Source of the DNA: a virus
DNA length: 64,000 nucleotides
Reading direction: 5' to 3' (one strand)
Virus record (IMG/VR): IMGVR_UViG_3300027708_002747
Location: 1-64,000 of that record
The notes beneath the pieces were generated by a model that had not been told where the DNA came from, did no database searches, and was given only the letters and a program-made list of their open reading frames with translations. Shown here in pieces: positions 1-8,728 of the stretch (within the stretch, counting starts at the first letter, position 1; every line of letters begins with the position of its first letter). The translations under genes were made by a program, and so were the position numbers.

Positions 1-339
1 TTTGTTTTTATCTTTAACAGTTTCTTTAATTACTTTAAATGCTTCTTCGGTGTATCTATCGTCATCATCGGCAAACATAATAAAATCACCTTCTAATGAG
101 TTAATATTTTCATTAATTAATGGATGCCCGTATTTCCACTTTTGTTCCCCTTGATTTAATATGTGATTAATTTTGAATTTAAACTCATATCTTGATAATA
201 CTTCTGAGACAAATTCGTGATTAATATCAGATATTATTGTAAAAATATCTGTTGGGTCTAATTGGTCTTTGAACGACTCAATCAATCTTGGTAGGGTTTC
301 TCTACCAATAGAAGTACAAACAATATTGAGACTAAACAT
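1..339 (-). CDS. Glycosyltransferase family 2-like, partial (C-terminus outside window)
   Basis: The 113 visible residues start at an ATG (337-339) that overlaps the end of the upstream gene by eight bases. They begin SLNIVCTSIGRETLPRLI, the usual first strand and helix of a GT-A fold, and near the window edge contain FADDDDRYTEEAF, an acidic nucleotide-sugar/metal-binding (DxD-type) segment. The protein probably transfers a sugar from a nucleotide sugar in the cytoplasm; the acceptor is unknown. It is the last visible gene of a minus-strand glycan operon. The family call is fairly safe, the specificity is not. Confidence 0.7.
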   Translation of the reverse strand, partial: MFSLNIVCTSIGRETLPRLIESFKDQLDPTDIFTIISDINHEFVSEVLSRYEFKFKINHILNQGEQKWKYGHPLINENINSLEGDFIMFADDDDRYTEEAFKVIKETVKDKNK

Positions 340-1186
340 AACACTTCTCCTTTACATATTTTGTCTCGTCATAAATGTTTAAAATGTCTAAAAACGCCTT
401 TTGTAAATCTAACCAATCACCAAACTCAAATGCGTAACATTCATCTAAATGTCTACCTGTAAGGACTGTAAGAACCTCTTGTTCACTAATAAGTTGATTA
501 TGTGTTTCTAAATAACTTGTAAAAATGTTTAAATATCCGTCTAAAACATGTCTAACTTTTTCTGACGTTCCACCAAATAGACATCCAGGAACAACTTTTA
601 ATTCAACACCAAATAGGTTATTAAATTTTGCAACCGTTTCATAATTCATAACAATTGAGTTACCTTTTAAATGTATAAACCCATGTTGGTTTATCTTATC
701 AACCACCTTATCCAAAAAGTTTTTTGAGTTAATTAACGGAGCCATATAATCTCTCCATCCATCGTGGCATGAAGTTCCAATCAATCCGGCATCAATCCAA
801 AAGATATTATCACAATCGTGTGACTCATCAATTAAGAATTTAAGTTTATTTAATACAACTTCTAAATAATTGTTAACACAATAAATTCTATCGTAATTAA
901 TTCCACCCGACAATTCTTGTGTTCTAATTTTATCAATCAACTCACAAGTGTTAGAAGTATTTAATTCTTTAAATTTGAACTCAACATTTGGAAAATTAAA
1001 TTCATTTTTTAAATTAAATTTATCATATGAATTTTGGTCTGTATAAATTACATATTGATATTCAGGATAAATTATATTTTTAATCGTTGCAACCAATAGT
1101 GGAAAATTTTTATATCTTTCACTGTTAATTCCTTCAACATATTTTAATTCGTAAATTGCTGAGATTACTTTAGTACCATTTGTCAT
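332..1186 (-). CDS. HtrL/YibB-like putative glycosyltransferase
   Basis: A 284-residue protein opening with KVISAIYELKYVEGIN and carrying NIFWIDAGLIG near residues 128-138. Both resemble HtrL/YibB/WlaTC proteins, which sit in LPS and capsule loci and are thought to be glycosyltransferases. The aspartate of WIDAG would be the metal or nucleotide-sugar ligand. The gene overlaps both neighbours (about 17 nt with 1170-1880, 8 nt with the next gene), so it is translationally coupled in the operon. No signal peptide or membrane helix is visible. The family assignment is from memory of motifs only. Confidence 0.55.
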   Translation of the reverse strand: MTNGTKVISAIYELKYVEGINSERYKNFPLLVATIKNIIYPEYQYVIYTDQNSYDKFNLKNEFNFPNVEFKFKELNTSNTCELIDKIRTQELSGGINYDRIYCVNNYLEVVLNKLKFLIDESHDCDNIFWIDAGLIGTSCHDGWRDYMAPLINSKNFLDKVVDKINQHGFIHLKGNSIVMNYETVAKFNNLFGVELKVVPGCLFGGTSEKVRHVLDGYLNIFTSYLETHNQLISEQEVLTVLTGRHLDECYAFEFGDWLDLQKAFLDILNIYDETKYVKEKCYV

Positions 1187-1880
1187 GTTCGGCGTAAATA
1201 ATGTTTAAAGATTTATTTGAATTATTTCCAAGCTCTATCCCATTATAAAGTGCTGAAAAACACATTTCGTCGATATTACCTGCGGGTATATTTCGTAACC
1301 CGTCATTTTTTTTATGTTCAATACATTTATCCCATGTATCCAAAAATTGAATAAATTTATCTTTTTCAATATCCAAATACTGAATACAATCCTCAGTCAT
1401 AATACCCAATTTTTCCTTGTCAGTTACAAAATCAAAAACATTTTCATAATGTAATAATCGTCTACCTAACTCACTATTAGATTGGATTTGTTCTAAAAAA
1501 TTATAGGTAACAGGCCCTGAAACTGAATTTTCAATAAATGAATTTAATATATTTTCCTCGTTAAATAATGAAGGGTTAACCCTCATATCAGCATCTACCA
1601 ATATAACTTTGGTAAATCCTAACCTAACCGAAGCTCTAACCGCATATCGTTTAACTGAAAAATCAAAATCATAATAGTTTTTTTGATAATCAAGATAATG
1701 TGAGTTAAATTCATTAACATTAAATGTTTTTACAAAATCTTTCTTTGTTATCATCTTCTCATTATCAGTTAAAACAACCAATGAAGGTTGATAAGGTAAT
1801 AATGATATATCATCAATAAATCGGTTTACTTGTCCGTAGTAACGTTCACCGAAACAAAATGTTGCAAATGTAAAACTCAT
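1170..1880 (-). CDS. GT-A type glycosyltransferase-like protein
   Basis: A 236-residue protein. FTKVILVDADMRVNPSLF (around residues 89-106) looks like the hydrophobic strand plus DxD motif of GT-A enzymes of the GT8/WlaTC kind. The N-terminus SFTFATFCFGERYYGQVNRF resembles proteins that take up a nucleotide sugar at strand 1. The conserved PAGNIDEMCFSALYN near the C-terminus may be the acceptor-side region. It lies two bases downstream of the 1883-3127 gene and overlaps the next one. The exact family was not recognised and the substrate is unknown. Confidence 0.5.
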   Translation of the reverse strand: MSFTFATFCFGERYYGQVNRFIDDISLLPYQPSLVVLTDNEKMITKKDFVKTFNVNEFNSHYLDYQKNYYDFDFSVKRYAVRASVRLGFTKVILVDADMRVNPSLFNEENILNSFIENSVSGPVTYNFLEQIQSNSELGRRLLHYENVFDFVTDKEKLGIMTEDCIQYLDIEKDKFIQFLDTWDKCIEHKKNDGLRNIPAGNIDEMCFSALYNGIELGNNSNKSLNIIYAEHDKWY

Positions 1881-1882
1881 AA

Positions 1883-3127
1883 TTATAAATTTCCTGTTAT
1901 TCTCTCACACCAATCTTTTGACTCCGAATGTGGCCAAACCACCCAATATTTTGGTTTTGAATCTGTTAAGAACTCTCTCCAAACTTTACAATATTTATCA
2001 GGGTCATTCATCATCATTTGAATTTCATTTTTATCAGCATCTTGTCTGTAAATGGTTTCATCTTTTTCATTATGAAACGCAACAACCCAAAAGTCGTAAT
2101 CTTTTTCAGGAACTTGTGTAAAACCAATATCAATACAGTGTTTAAAAACAGATGTAAATGATTTTAACCATTCCTCCTCTGAGTTGAAGTCATATGGATT
2201 GGGTGGATAACCTTTATCTAATGTATATTGTTGAACGGCTCTTTTTGAAAATAAAAGTCCTGAGTACTTTTCATAATCTTTTAAACTTCTAACCTTACCA
2301 AAACCATACTTACCGTGATTCATATTTTCTTCGTCATCCATACTAAATAAAGAACGATTTTTTTTATGAGCAAAATTATTTTTATCTACCCACTGTGAGT
2401 CATCATCCCACTGTTTGACACGTCCCTTTCTTGTGTATTCATGCCAAATCAAAACTTTATGAGGATGAAATAAATCATACCCATGAGTATAAGCTCTTGC
2501 AGCAATTGATATTTCCTCACCATGAAAATAAAACTCAGGGTCGTGTTGAACTTCTTTAGCAAATTTTCCTAATGTAAAACAAAAGTGTGCGGAATAAAAT
2601 CTTGCCGTTACAGGTTCAGTTAAATTCTGCCATCCTGGAATTGTTTCAGGTAAAAAGAAAACAGCCCCTTCGGGAATAAATCTATCAAACGCCATTCTCC
2701 ATGGCTCCTGTGTTCTACTATTTGGGTCATTATCAGGGTCAAAAGATGATACATATCCTGTCAATAATGGTTTCTTATAACCCTTATTCTGTAAGTCCTT
2801 AACCATCTTAATCATCTCAACATCCCAATTGGGGGCAAACCTCATGTGTGAGTCAATTTGAAGGGTATACGATTCTTTGTCGTATACCTGTTGAATTTGA
2901 TTGCGAGCCCAACAAGCACCTTTTGACTCATTGTATGGGATATCTAAAACTCTAAATCTTTCATCACCTGAATATTCAGATAAGTCATCAAACTTATCAT
3001 CAGGGTGATATTGCCGAGCAATACCAAAAACCAAATTGTTTGGTTTTTTAGCATTTTCTAAAGCGGATTTAATTGTTGGAATTAATTGGGGGTCTCTATA
3101 TGACGCGATTTGAATGAAAATTTTCAT
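1883..3127 (-). CDS. GlcNAc-type glycosyltransferase (GT60/Skp1-Gnt1-like)
   Basis: A 414-residue protein. The motifs IFIQIASYRDPQLIPTI at the N-terminus, SKGACWARNQIQQVY and YTLQIDSHMRFAPNWD mid-domain, and FYFHGEEISIAARAYTHGYD further on are the hallmarks of the PF11397 family. That family contains the Skp1 hydroxyproline GlcNAc-transferase and related enzymes, known from eukaryotes, bacteria and large viruses. DSH would be the DxD-type metal site. A TTG two codons upstream (3133) is in frame, but the ATG at 3125-3127 is the better start. The acceptor here is unknown; virion glycan or host polysaccharide are both possible. Confidence 0.75.
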   Translation of the reverse strand: MKIFIQIASYRDPQLIPTIKSALENAKKPNNLVFGIARQYHPDDKFDDLSEYSGDERFRVLDIPYNESKGACWARNQIQQVYDKESYTLQIDSHMRFAPNWDVEMIKMVKDLQNKGYKKPLLTGYVSSFDPDNDPNSRTQEPWRMAFDRFIPEGAVFFLPETIPGWQNLTEPVTARFYSAHFCFTLGKFAKEVQHDPEFYFHGEEISIAARAYTHGYDLFHPHKVLIWHEYTRKGRVKQWDDDSQWVDKNNFAHKKNRSLFSMDDEENMNHGKYGFGKVRSLKDYEKYSGLLFSKRAVQQYTLDKGYPPNPYDFNSEEEWLKSFTSVFKHCIDIGFTQVPEKDYDFWVVAFHNEKDETIYRQDADKNEIQMMMNDPDKYCKVWREFLTDSKPKYWVVWPHSESKDWCERITGNL

Positions 3128-3161
3128 AATCAAATCTTAATTGAAAATTAAAAAATATAAA

Positions 3162-3605
3162 TTATTTTTTCTTTATTTTCACGTATTTGTACCACAATCT
3201 TTCGTGGACAAAATAAATAACGGGTTTTAATGTTAACTCACCGATACCTAATAAAGAAGACATTTCTAAAGATACTCCACAAGAAAGAGCAACTAATACA
3301 GTTGTTAACGTTCCGAGTAAACGGTAAGAAATTGTTTTTAAGATATGACGAAGAAGAACTGTTTCTTCTTTTACAGTTGTAACATAAGCAACATTATCTT
3401 TGACAACACAGTGACCTTCACAACTGATGTGCCATTTATATTCACCTAACTCGGGCATCCAATCTTTTGTCGTTGATGTATGACCATCGATAACAATCTC
3501 AGATACCAATATTTCATTACCATTTTCAATTAATCTCCATCTGTCTTCATCGGATGTTGATTTTACATTGAATCTAATTTGAAACTTTTTAATTTTGTCT
3601 TTCAT
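3162..3605 (-). CDS. DUF2061 membrane protein with an extra N-terminal domain
   Basis: A 147-residue protein in two parts. Residues 1-80 are soluble and beta-rich, with a VKSTSDEDRWRLIENG segment of unknown family. Residues 85-147 contain LLRHILKTISYRLLGTLTTV, two hydrophobic stretches and a closing YFVHERLWYKYV; this is the DUF2061 pattern (a membrane domain ending in HExxW). As I recall, DUF2061 proteins occur beside or fused to sulfate-activation enzymes, and here the gene lies directly downstream of a nucleotidyltransferase and an APS kinase, overlapping by four bases. It may help import or handle a substrate of that set; its biochemical role is unknown. Confidence 0.65.
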   Translation of the reverse strand: MKDKIKKFQIRFNVKSTSDEDRWRLIENGNEILVSEIVIDGHTSTTKDWMPELGEYKWHISCEGHCVVKDNVAYVTTVKEETVLLRHILKTISYRLLGTLTTVLVALSCGVSLEMSSLLGIGELTLKPVIYFVHERLWYKYVKIKKK

Positions 3606-4000
3606 AATTTCCCTTGAGCTCTTAATTCTTCTCTAATTTTAGTTGCGGAAATATCATGTATTTCTTGTGGTGGAACTCTTTCGATTATATTGTAACCAAC
3701 ACCTCTACCAAACTCAATAGAACAAATATCAGGAATAATCATAACTTTAACTTTATCTCCCATATCGGAGTAGTGATTTTCGATATTTGTTTTTACTTCT
3801 TCAGCACTATATGGATTTTTTTCGTCAGGTTGAATGTCTCTAATACAAATTAAAACATTTTTACCTTCATCCATTACTTGTTGAAACAACGATTGATGTC
3901 CTTTGTGTAAAGGTTGCCATCTACCTACAAACATAGCATATTGTCCGTCTTTTGCAGGTAGAGATGATTCTACGTGAATTTTTTTATCCCAGTTACTCAT
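3602..4000 (-). CDS. HxGH nucleotidyltransferase (cytidylyltransferase-like; NadM/ATP-sulfurylase-type role uncertain)
   Basis: A 132-residue protein. GRWQPLHKGHQSLF (about residues 26-39) gives the HxGH nucleotide-binding signature, and ISATKIREELR at the C-terminus is the matching ISxTxIR motif. Both closely resemble NMN adenylyltransferases of the NadM type. The gene overlaps the APS kinase by ATGA and precedes DUF2061, so an alternative is that it adenylylates sulfate or another small acceptor in the same pathway. The RNPxHxxH motif of true ATP sulfurylases is absent. The fold is near certain; the substrate is open. Confidence 0.75.
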   Translation of the reverse strand: MSNWDKKIHVESSLPAKDGQYAMFVGRWQPLHKGHQSLFQQVMDEGKNVLICIRDIQPDEKNPYSAEEVKTNIENHYSDMGDKVKVMIIPDICSIEFGRGVGYNIIERVPPQEIHDISATKIREELRAQGKL

Positions 4001-4425
4001 TTTCTATTAAAAGGTATTAAATTAAGACATTCGTCTATTGTTTTATTTGTTGTGTCAATATTAATAAAGTTTTCCGTTGGAACTTCATATTCTTTAACAA
4101 AATTTTGCTCTCTACCTCTAATTTCACTTGTATGAACATAAAGTTCACATACTTCATTAGTTTCTTTAAGTGAATCTCTCATACTTTTGTATGGTGCAAC
4201 TACCGAAATAACTACAGTAAATCCTTTATGGTCTAAAAAACGAGCCAAATCTAATACAGATTGGATGTTCTTTACTCTACCCTCAGCGGAGTAATCGAAG
4301 TTTTGAAATAGTTCTCTTAAACCATCTCCGTCAACATTAATACAAGTATCCGAGCACTTCTCAATAAGTGCGTTTGCTAATGTTGTTTTTCCAGCCCCTG
4401 GCTGACCTGTAAACCAATAAATCAT
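3997..4425 (-). CDS. cysC: Adenylylsulfate (APS) kinase, CysC-like
   Basis: A 142-residue P-loop kinase. FTGQPGAGKTTLANAL (residues 5-20) is the Walker A, NVDGDGLRELF follows as in CysC (LDGDxxR), and VVISVVAPYKSMRDSLKE matches the CysC (I/V)SPYxxxRD segment. It should phosphorylate APS to PAPS, the universal sulfate donor. It is shorter than bacterial CysC (about 200 residues) but retains the core. It overlaps a sulfotransferase upstream and a nucleotidyltransferase downstream by four bases each, which strongly suggests PAPS is made for local sulfotransfer. A kinase for a different adenylylated substrate is less likely. Confidence 0.75.
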   Translation of the reverse strand: MIYWFTGQPGAGKTTLANALIEKCSDTCINVDGDGLRELFQNFDYSAEGRVKNIQSVLDLARFLDHKGFTVVISVVAPYKSMRDSLKETNEVCELYVHTSEIRGREQNFVKEYEVPTENFINIDTTNKTIDECLNLIPFNRK

Positions 4426-5246
4426 ATGTTCTTTTGATAATTAAAAATTTCGTAAAACCACTGGTAATTATTATAAATCCAATCACTCACATCTTGTCCT
4501 AAAACTTTATTTGCCGATGATGGAGTAAGTTCCAAGCTCTTTCTAATAGTATGGTCACCAAACATACCATAAATCTCGTCATCTTCTTTGGTAACTTGTT
4601 CAATATTATCAAAATCGTGTTCAAAAAAGGGAATTTCTAAATAATTGTAAATCTTTAACATTGTTGCCTCAGGATACAAACATAAATCTTCATATCTAAT
4701 AAACAACATTTTTTCATTAATTCCTTGTCTAAAAACTTCACCCAATCGTTCAATTGCCATACCCACAGGTTGTGAGTTAGCCCAAACATCAACTCTCTTT
4801 GGTGTTGTTGTCCCTTTAAGTTCCGCATGATTGACGATACCCATATCTTTATACTGACTTTTACGAAAGTTCTTTTCCATAGAACAGAAAATATCACGTA
4901 AATCTCTTACCATACAAATAATTTTTGGTTCAGGGAATACTTCATTTAAAAAACCGTAATGAACTCCCCATCCTCTACTTTTATCAACAACATATTTTTT
5001 ATCTGTAATTGCGGTGAAGAAACCTTCAACACCTTTTTTACAAAAAGATAAGTAACCTTGTTTCATTAGTTCGGTGTCCTGTGCTTTAAATTCAGGTGAT
5101 GACGAATAATTTGCTCTCGCTCCATAGATTAATTCTAATACCCCACTTGTTGGTGTTGCGTAGACATCGGGATTTTGAGCTAAAATGTTTTGTAACATTG
5201 TGCTACCAGCTCTTGGTAGTGAACTTTGAAAGAATAATTTCTCCAT
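4422..5246 (-). CDS. PAPS-dependent sulfotransferase
   Basis: A 274-residue protein beginning LFFQSSLPRAGSTMLQNIL, which is the 5'-phosphosulfate loop (PRxGSTxL) of sulfotransferases. EPKIICMVRDLRDIFCSMEK (about residues 107-126) is the 3'-phosphate-binding motif with its RD and serine. The protein should move sulfate from PAPS to a hydroxyl or amino group, probably on a glycan. It is one gene upstream of the APS kinase in the same overlapping operon, so donor synthesis and use are encoded together. Length is typical of the family. The acceptor cannot be told from the sequence. Confidence 0.85.
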   Translation of the reverse strand: MEKLFFQSSLPRAGSTMLQNILAQNPDVYATPTSGVLELIYGARANYSSSPEFKAQDTELMKQGYLSFCKKGVEGFFTAITDKKYVVDKSRGWGVHYGFLNEVFPEPKIICMVRDLRDIFCSMEKNFRKSQYKDMGIVNHAELKGTTTPKRVDVWANSQPVGMAIERLGEVFRQGINEKMLFIRYEDLCLYPEATMLKIYNYLEIPFFEHDFDNIEQVTKEDDEIYGMFGDHTIRKSLELTPSSANKVLGQDVSDWIYNNYQWFYEIFNYQKNI

Positions 5247-5632
5247 TATATAATTGTTTTAATAAATTTCCAATAGTCGGGACCTCCATATGATGTGCAG
5301 ATTTCCTCGCCGATTTCAATATCACGATTTGACACGAAATAGTAAAGAGCTGAGTTAGAATCGCAAGTCCAAAAAGCATTATTATTTTCACTATGATTGT
5401 AGATACAACCATAACCTAAAGGAATTGCGAAATGTGTTGGATTTTGACCACAGGGATAAGAAAATCTATATTTTAAAAGAACATCATTTAAATCACCCAA
5501 ATCTGTCCTGAAAAAAATTACATAACAGGTTTCAATGATTTCATCTTTATTAATTTTTTCTTTAGCAAAAACACCCAATCCATGAATGTGAGATGCTTTT
5601 ATTTCTATCTTTTGTGGGATAGGTATATTCAT
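5246..5632 (-). CDS. SET-domain protein (putative lysine methyltransferase)
   Basis: A compact 128-residue SET domain. The N-terminal SHIHGLGVFAKEKINKDEII is the usual SET opening (GxGvfA). The pseudoknot motifs follow: GCIYNHSENNNAFW (NHS, AdoMet binding) around residues 74-87 and GEEICTSYGG (GEExxxxYG) near 109-118. No pre-SET or post-SET cysteines are visible. It should bind S-adenosylmethionine and methylate a lysine on an unknown protein. Its stop shares one base with the sulfotransferase start, so it belongs to the same operon. A non-catalytic role cannot be excluded. Confidence 0.8.
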   Translation of the reverse strand: MNIPIPQKIEIKASHIHGLGVFAKEKINKDEIIETCYVIFFRTDLGDLNDVLLKYRFSYPCGQNPTHFAIPLGYGCIYNHSENNNAFWTCDSNSALYYFVSNRDIEIGEEICTSYGGPDYWKFIKTII

Positions 5633-5633
5633 A

Positions 5634-6503
5634 TTAATCTTCTAAAGATTGTAATACATCCTCAACACTAAAAATTTCTTCTTCTGAGTTATATGGGAAT
5701 TCCATTGGTTCCCCTAAAATGTTAAACTGATTTAAATAAGATAATTTAAGTTCAGGTTTCTTTGTAAATTTGTTGTGAACAATATTTTTGTTAAGTCCAT
5801 AACCAAATACTTTTGGTGAGTTTGCAACCCACAATACTGTTGAGGACATTCCTAATGCTGATGCGGTATGTTGCGCAAAACTGTCCATGAATAATCTTTT
5901 TGAACTCATTGCGATAACTATTGATATCGCTCTAAAACTATCTGTCAACTGAACGGTATCTCTTAATGCCGGTTGGTCATCTCTTCTAATATGGAAGATG
6001 GTGTAAGCATATTTTAATTTATCAACAACTTGTTGTGCGATATTATGAGGAATATCTCTTGCCCAAGAATACTTCATATTTTGTTCAATACCACCATTGG
6101 TTTGAATTACCATAATTGGTTTGTCAGTAGTGTATTTTTTAGAATAAAATTGTTGTTCTCTTTCGGTGATGAAAATGTTTGTTTTTTCACCGTTGTATTC
6201 CAAATCAAACAACTTACACCAAGTTTGGATTACGTGTTCTTCACTTTTAAGATGTTCTGTATCAAGATACGGGTCGTGAGCGAATATTTTAAAGTCACCA
6301 TTTTCAATATAGTCTGAGTAGAAATATTTGTGTTCACCAAAGGCATATGCTCTGTCAACAAATGGGTTGTTTAAGAATACATCAGGATAACCTGATACAA
6401 CGATTAATTTTGATTCTGGGTATTTCTTTTTTAGGATTTCACAGATAGCGGTTCCCATCACACATTTACCAATACCTCCATTTATTTGAAAAATAATATT
6501 CAT
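5634..6503 (-). CDS. GT9-like (heptosyltransferase-type) glycosyltransferase
   Basis: A 289-residue protein. NIIFQINGGIGKCVMGTAIC at the N-terminus is the glycine-rich acceptor loop of GT9/ADP-heptose transferases. SYPDVFLNNPFVDRAY follows as the usual FL..NPyVD segment, and SFRAISIVIAMSSKRLFMDS with a downstream QHTASALG corresponds to the GT-B donor-side helix. It is the first gene of the minus-strand glycan operon, with one base to the SET gene. About 48 bases of AT-rich sequence separate it from 6552-8681; neither promoter type described elsewhere is visible there. The substrate is unknown. Confidence 0.65.
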   Translation of the reverse strand: MNIIFQINGGIGKCVMGTAICEILKKKYPESKLIVVSGYPDVFLNNPFVDRAYAFGEHKYFYSDYIENGDFKIFAHDPYLDTEHLKSEEHVIQTWCKLFDLEYNGEKTNIFITEREQQFYSKKYTTDKPIMVIQTNGGIEQNMKYSWARDIPHNIAQQVVDKLKYAYTIFHIRRDDQPALRDTVQLTDSFRAISIVIAMSSKRLFMDSFAQHTASALGMSSTVLWVANSPKVFGYGLNKNIVHNKFTKKPELKLSYLNQFNILGEPMEFPYNSEEEIFSVEDVLQSLED

Positions 6504-6551
6504 AATTAATTTTTTAAAAAAAATAAAATAAAAATATTATAAGTAAATTAA

Positions 6552-8681
6552 TCAGAGTTGAAATAAAAAAGTTTGGTCTAAACCTGAAAAATAAAAATAA
6601 AAATTATTTGAACAACAATTAGTCAATTGTGATGTTGTTGCGGAATATGGGAATGTTCCACCTGATGTTACATGATATCGTGGGTTCATTGAGTCAACAT
6701 AATAATATAAATCAAATGTATATGCCGATAAATTTGTAGATGTAAAAGAAAGAGTTGTACCACTTTGAGTTCCAATAATGTCATCAATAATTACATCACT
6801 ACAATCAGGACATCCGTAATCAAAAAGTAAAAACGGATTTTTTAAGATATCAAAATTGTGTATAACTTCAGGATAACTTAATGGTTCAGTATACATTCTA
6901 AATTGAGAAATCGCCCCGTCAAAAGAACCTCCAAATGTCGGTTCAATTAAAATATTTGTGGTTAATGCCGACAGTGATGTCCCCGATAATGTTTGATTTG
7001 GCATAACCTCAGGGTCTTGGATATAAGTTAAACCTGTTAAAGATGTTGGACATCCTGAAAAAGTTAAACTCTCTCTTAATCCTTGTGTTCCACCACCCCA
7101 AGAAATATTAAAAGGAACCCCTAATTGTTTTTCTTTTTCGGTATTTAACGCTCTTGGAATAACTTCTTCAAACCCATTAATAACATAAAATAATCTTCCG
7201 TTAACATAAATCTTTAAAACACCCAATCTGTCTTCTCTTTCAATTAACCATCTCTCATTAAGATTAACAATTTCCACTTGTTCTGCAGGAGCCGAACCCT
7301 CATGTGTAATTGGTGGTTGAATAAGTAATATACTATTATTTGACAAACTATCAACATACTCGGTATCACTAATCAACCCTAACCCACCTCTGTAATATAA
7401 ATCACAAGTATCATAGTAAGTGTTTCGTTCCCATACACAGTCAATTAAAAACCAATGTTCTTTATTTAAATAAAGAGGGTTATCCGTTGAACAATAATTA
7501 AAAATTGTATTGGATGAACAATATTCTGTAATCGTATACCCTGTTTGATACGTAATACCTGTCGTTGCACAAGTACCCGTTGTTACACAACCTCCAGTAA
7601 AAGTTAAAACTTTAACACAAACTTTTGGATTGGCAGGGTCTCCTGATAATCTTAATGAAAACGAATTAGACATTGAGTCATACAACGGGTCTTTGTCGTT
7701 ATTTGGAACATTTGTTGTTGCATTACATCCACAATCACAAGTTGTATTGTGTTGAGCAGTATAAACTAAAGGTTCATAAACTTCAACACATCTTGAATTA
7801 GTAACACCTGTATTTGAACATGCACACGTTTGTAAACAACCTTCTAAAACACTTGTAACTCTTGTGTATCCACTATCAGAGTCAGGTGAACCTGAGGCGT
7901 GATGATAAAACTTATTTTCAGCTCTTGACCCAAAGTAAAAAAAAGTATTTTCATTTTTAGGATATGTTAAGTTTAATGTTGTTTGAGCAGATGTTGGTAT
8001 GTATTGGTCTTTCTGTCTTGCTCTTAATAACATTTCAACAGTCCAACCTTCGTTTGTTCTATTTGGAAATGTTTCATAGTCATAACCAAATAACTTAAAA
8101 AATCCCTGATAAAACCCGCCATATAGTTGATTATATACACCAATAGTATTACCTGTTTTTGTTACAATATTATAAACCGTTTCTTTTGTATTTCCTGAAA
8201 ATCTTTCATTAGGTGGATTGGTATATCCTGTAATATTAATTAATTTTTGTCTTCTATCGTAATAATACCTATTCCATTTACTACTACCTGTAAACAAACC
8301 CATAGTATAATTAATTGTCTCACCAGTCATTTGTGGTACCAAACCGTTATCTACGCCTGTTAAACCAATATCACATAACGTTGAAGCGGTTAAACAATTT
8401 AAATCTTGATTGAGTGGATTATAATAATTTAATGAAACTAAAGTATTACCTGATAAAAAATTACCATAGTTAATTGATAGTCTTTGTGATGATAAAGGAT
8501 TATTTAAATCAAAATAAATAGGTAATCTATCACCATCATTATAACCAATAAGATTTGTTGAAAATACAACCTCTTCGTTATAATCCCTTTCGTCAGACGC
8601 AAGAGAAATATCAAAAATCTTACGAACAGGTTTAATGTACCACTTATTAAAATTATATTGATTTATATTCTGTTGTGCCAT
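6552..8681 (-). CDS. Large lectin-like virion/tail-fibre candidate (LamG-type fold)
   Basis: A 709-residue protein rich in Thr, Asn, Tyr and Cys. It has paired cysteines (CLQTCACSNTGV, TTCDCGCNATT, YGCPDCSD) and two regions like concanavalin/LamG sandwiches, including LKIYVNGRLFYVINGFEEV and GSFDGAISQFRMYTEPLSYPEVIHNFD. The latter is typical of the end of a LamG domain. The protein lacks a signal peptide. It resembles phage fibre or surface-adhesion proteins and stands alone, divergent from the 8729 operon, with its own TATTTAT element seven bases before the ATG. A role in binding host glycans is inferred. Confidence 0.5.
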   Translation of the reverse strand: MAQQNINQYNFNKWYIKPVRKIFDISLASDERDYNEEVVFSTNLIGYNDGDRLPIYFDLNNPLSSQRLSINYGNFLSGNTLVSLNYYNPLNQDLNCLTASTLCDIGLTGVDNGLVPQMTGETINYTMGLFTGSSKWNRYYYDRRQKLINITGYTNPPNERFSGNTKETVYNIVTKTGNTIGVYNQLYGGFYQGFFKLFGYDYETFPNRTNEGWTVEMLLRARQKDQYIPTSAQTTLNLTYPKNENTFFYFGSRAENKFYHHASGSPDSDSGYTRVTSVLEGCLQTCACSNTGVTNSRCVEVYEPLVYTAQHNTTCDCGCNATTNVPNNDKDPLYDSMSNSFSLRLSGDPANPKVCVKVLTFTGGCVTTGTCATTGITYQTGYTITEYCSSNTIFNYCSTDNPLYLNKEHWFLIDCVWERNTYYDTCDLYYRGGLGLISDTEYVDSLSNNSILLIQPPITHEGSAPAEQVEIVNLNERWLIEREDRLGVLKIYVNGRLFYVINGFEEVIPRALNTEKEKQLGVPFNISWGGGTQGLRESLTFSGCPTSLTGLTYIQDPEVMPNQTLSGTSLSALTTNILIEPTFGGSFDGAISQFRMYTEPLSYPEVIHNFDILKNPFLLFDYGCPDCSDVIIDDIIGTQSGTTLSFTSTNLSAYTFDLYYYVDSMNPRYHVTSGGTFPYSATTSQLTNCCSNNFYFYFSGLDQTFLFQL

Positions 8682-8688
8682 TCTATTG

Positions 8689-8695
8689 ATAAATA
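8689..8695 (-). promoter_or_regulatory. TATTTAT element, candidate phage promoter for 6552-8681
   Basis: Read in the gene direction the heptamer ends 7 nt before the ATG. It is one of 20 same-orientation copies found just upstream of transcription-unit starts in this window. Confidence 0.4.
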
Positions 8696-8707
8696 GTTAA
8701 ATCAAAG

Positions 8708-8714
8708 TATTTAT
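8708..8714 (+). promoter_or_regulatory. TATTTAT element, candidate phage promoter for 8729-9601
   Basis: This plus-strand copy ends 14 nt before the ATG. The divergent neighbour has its own oppositely oriented copy 12 bases away, which argues that the element is directional. Confidence 0.4.
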
Positions 8715-8728
8715 ATGTAAAATACCAA

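Noticed and set aside
6504-6551. Terminator or promoter in the gap before 5634-6503
   Set aside because: The 48 bases are AT-rich with no stable stem, no TATTTAT in the gene direction and no TAnnTTTG box.
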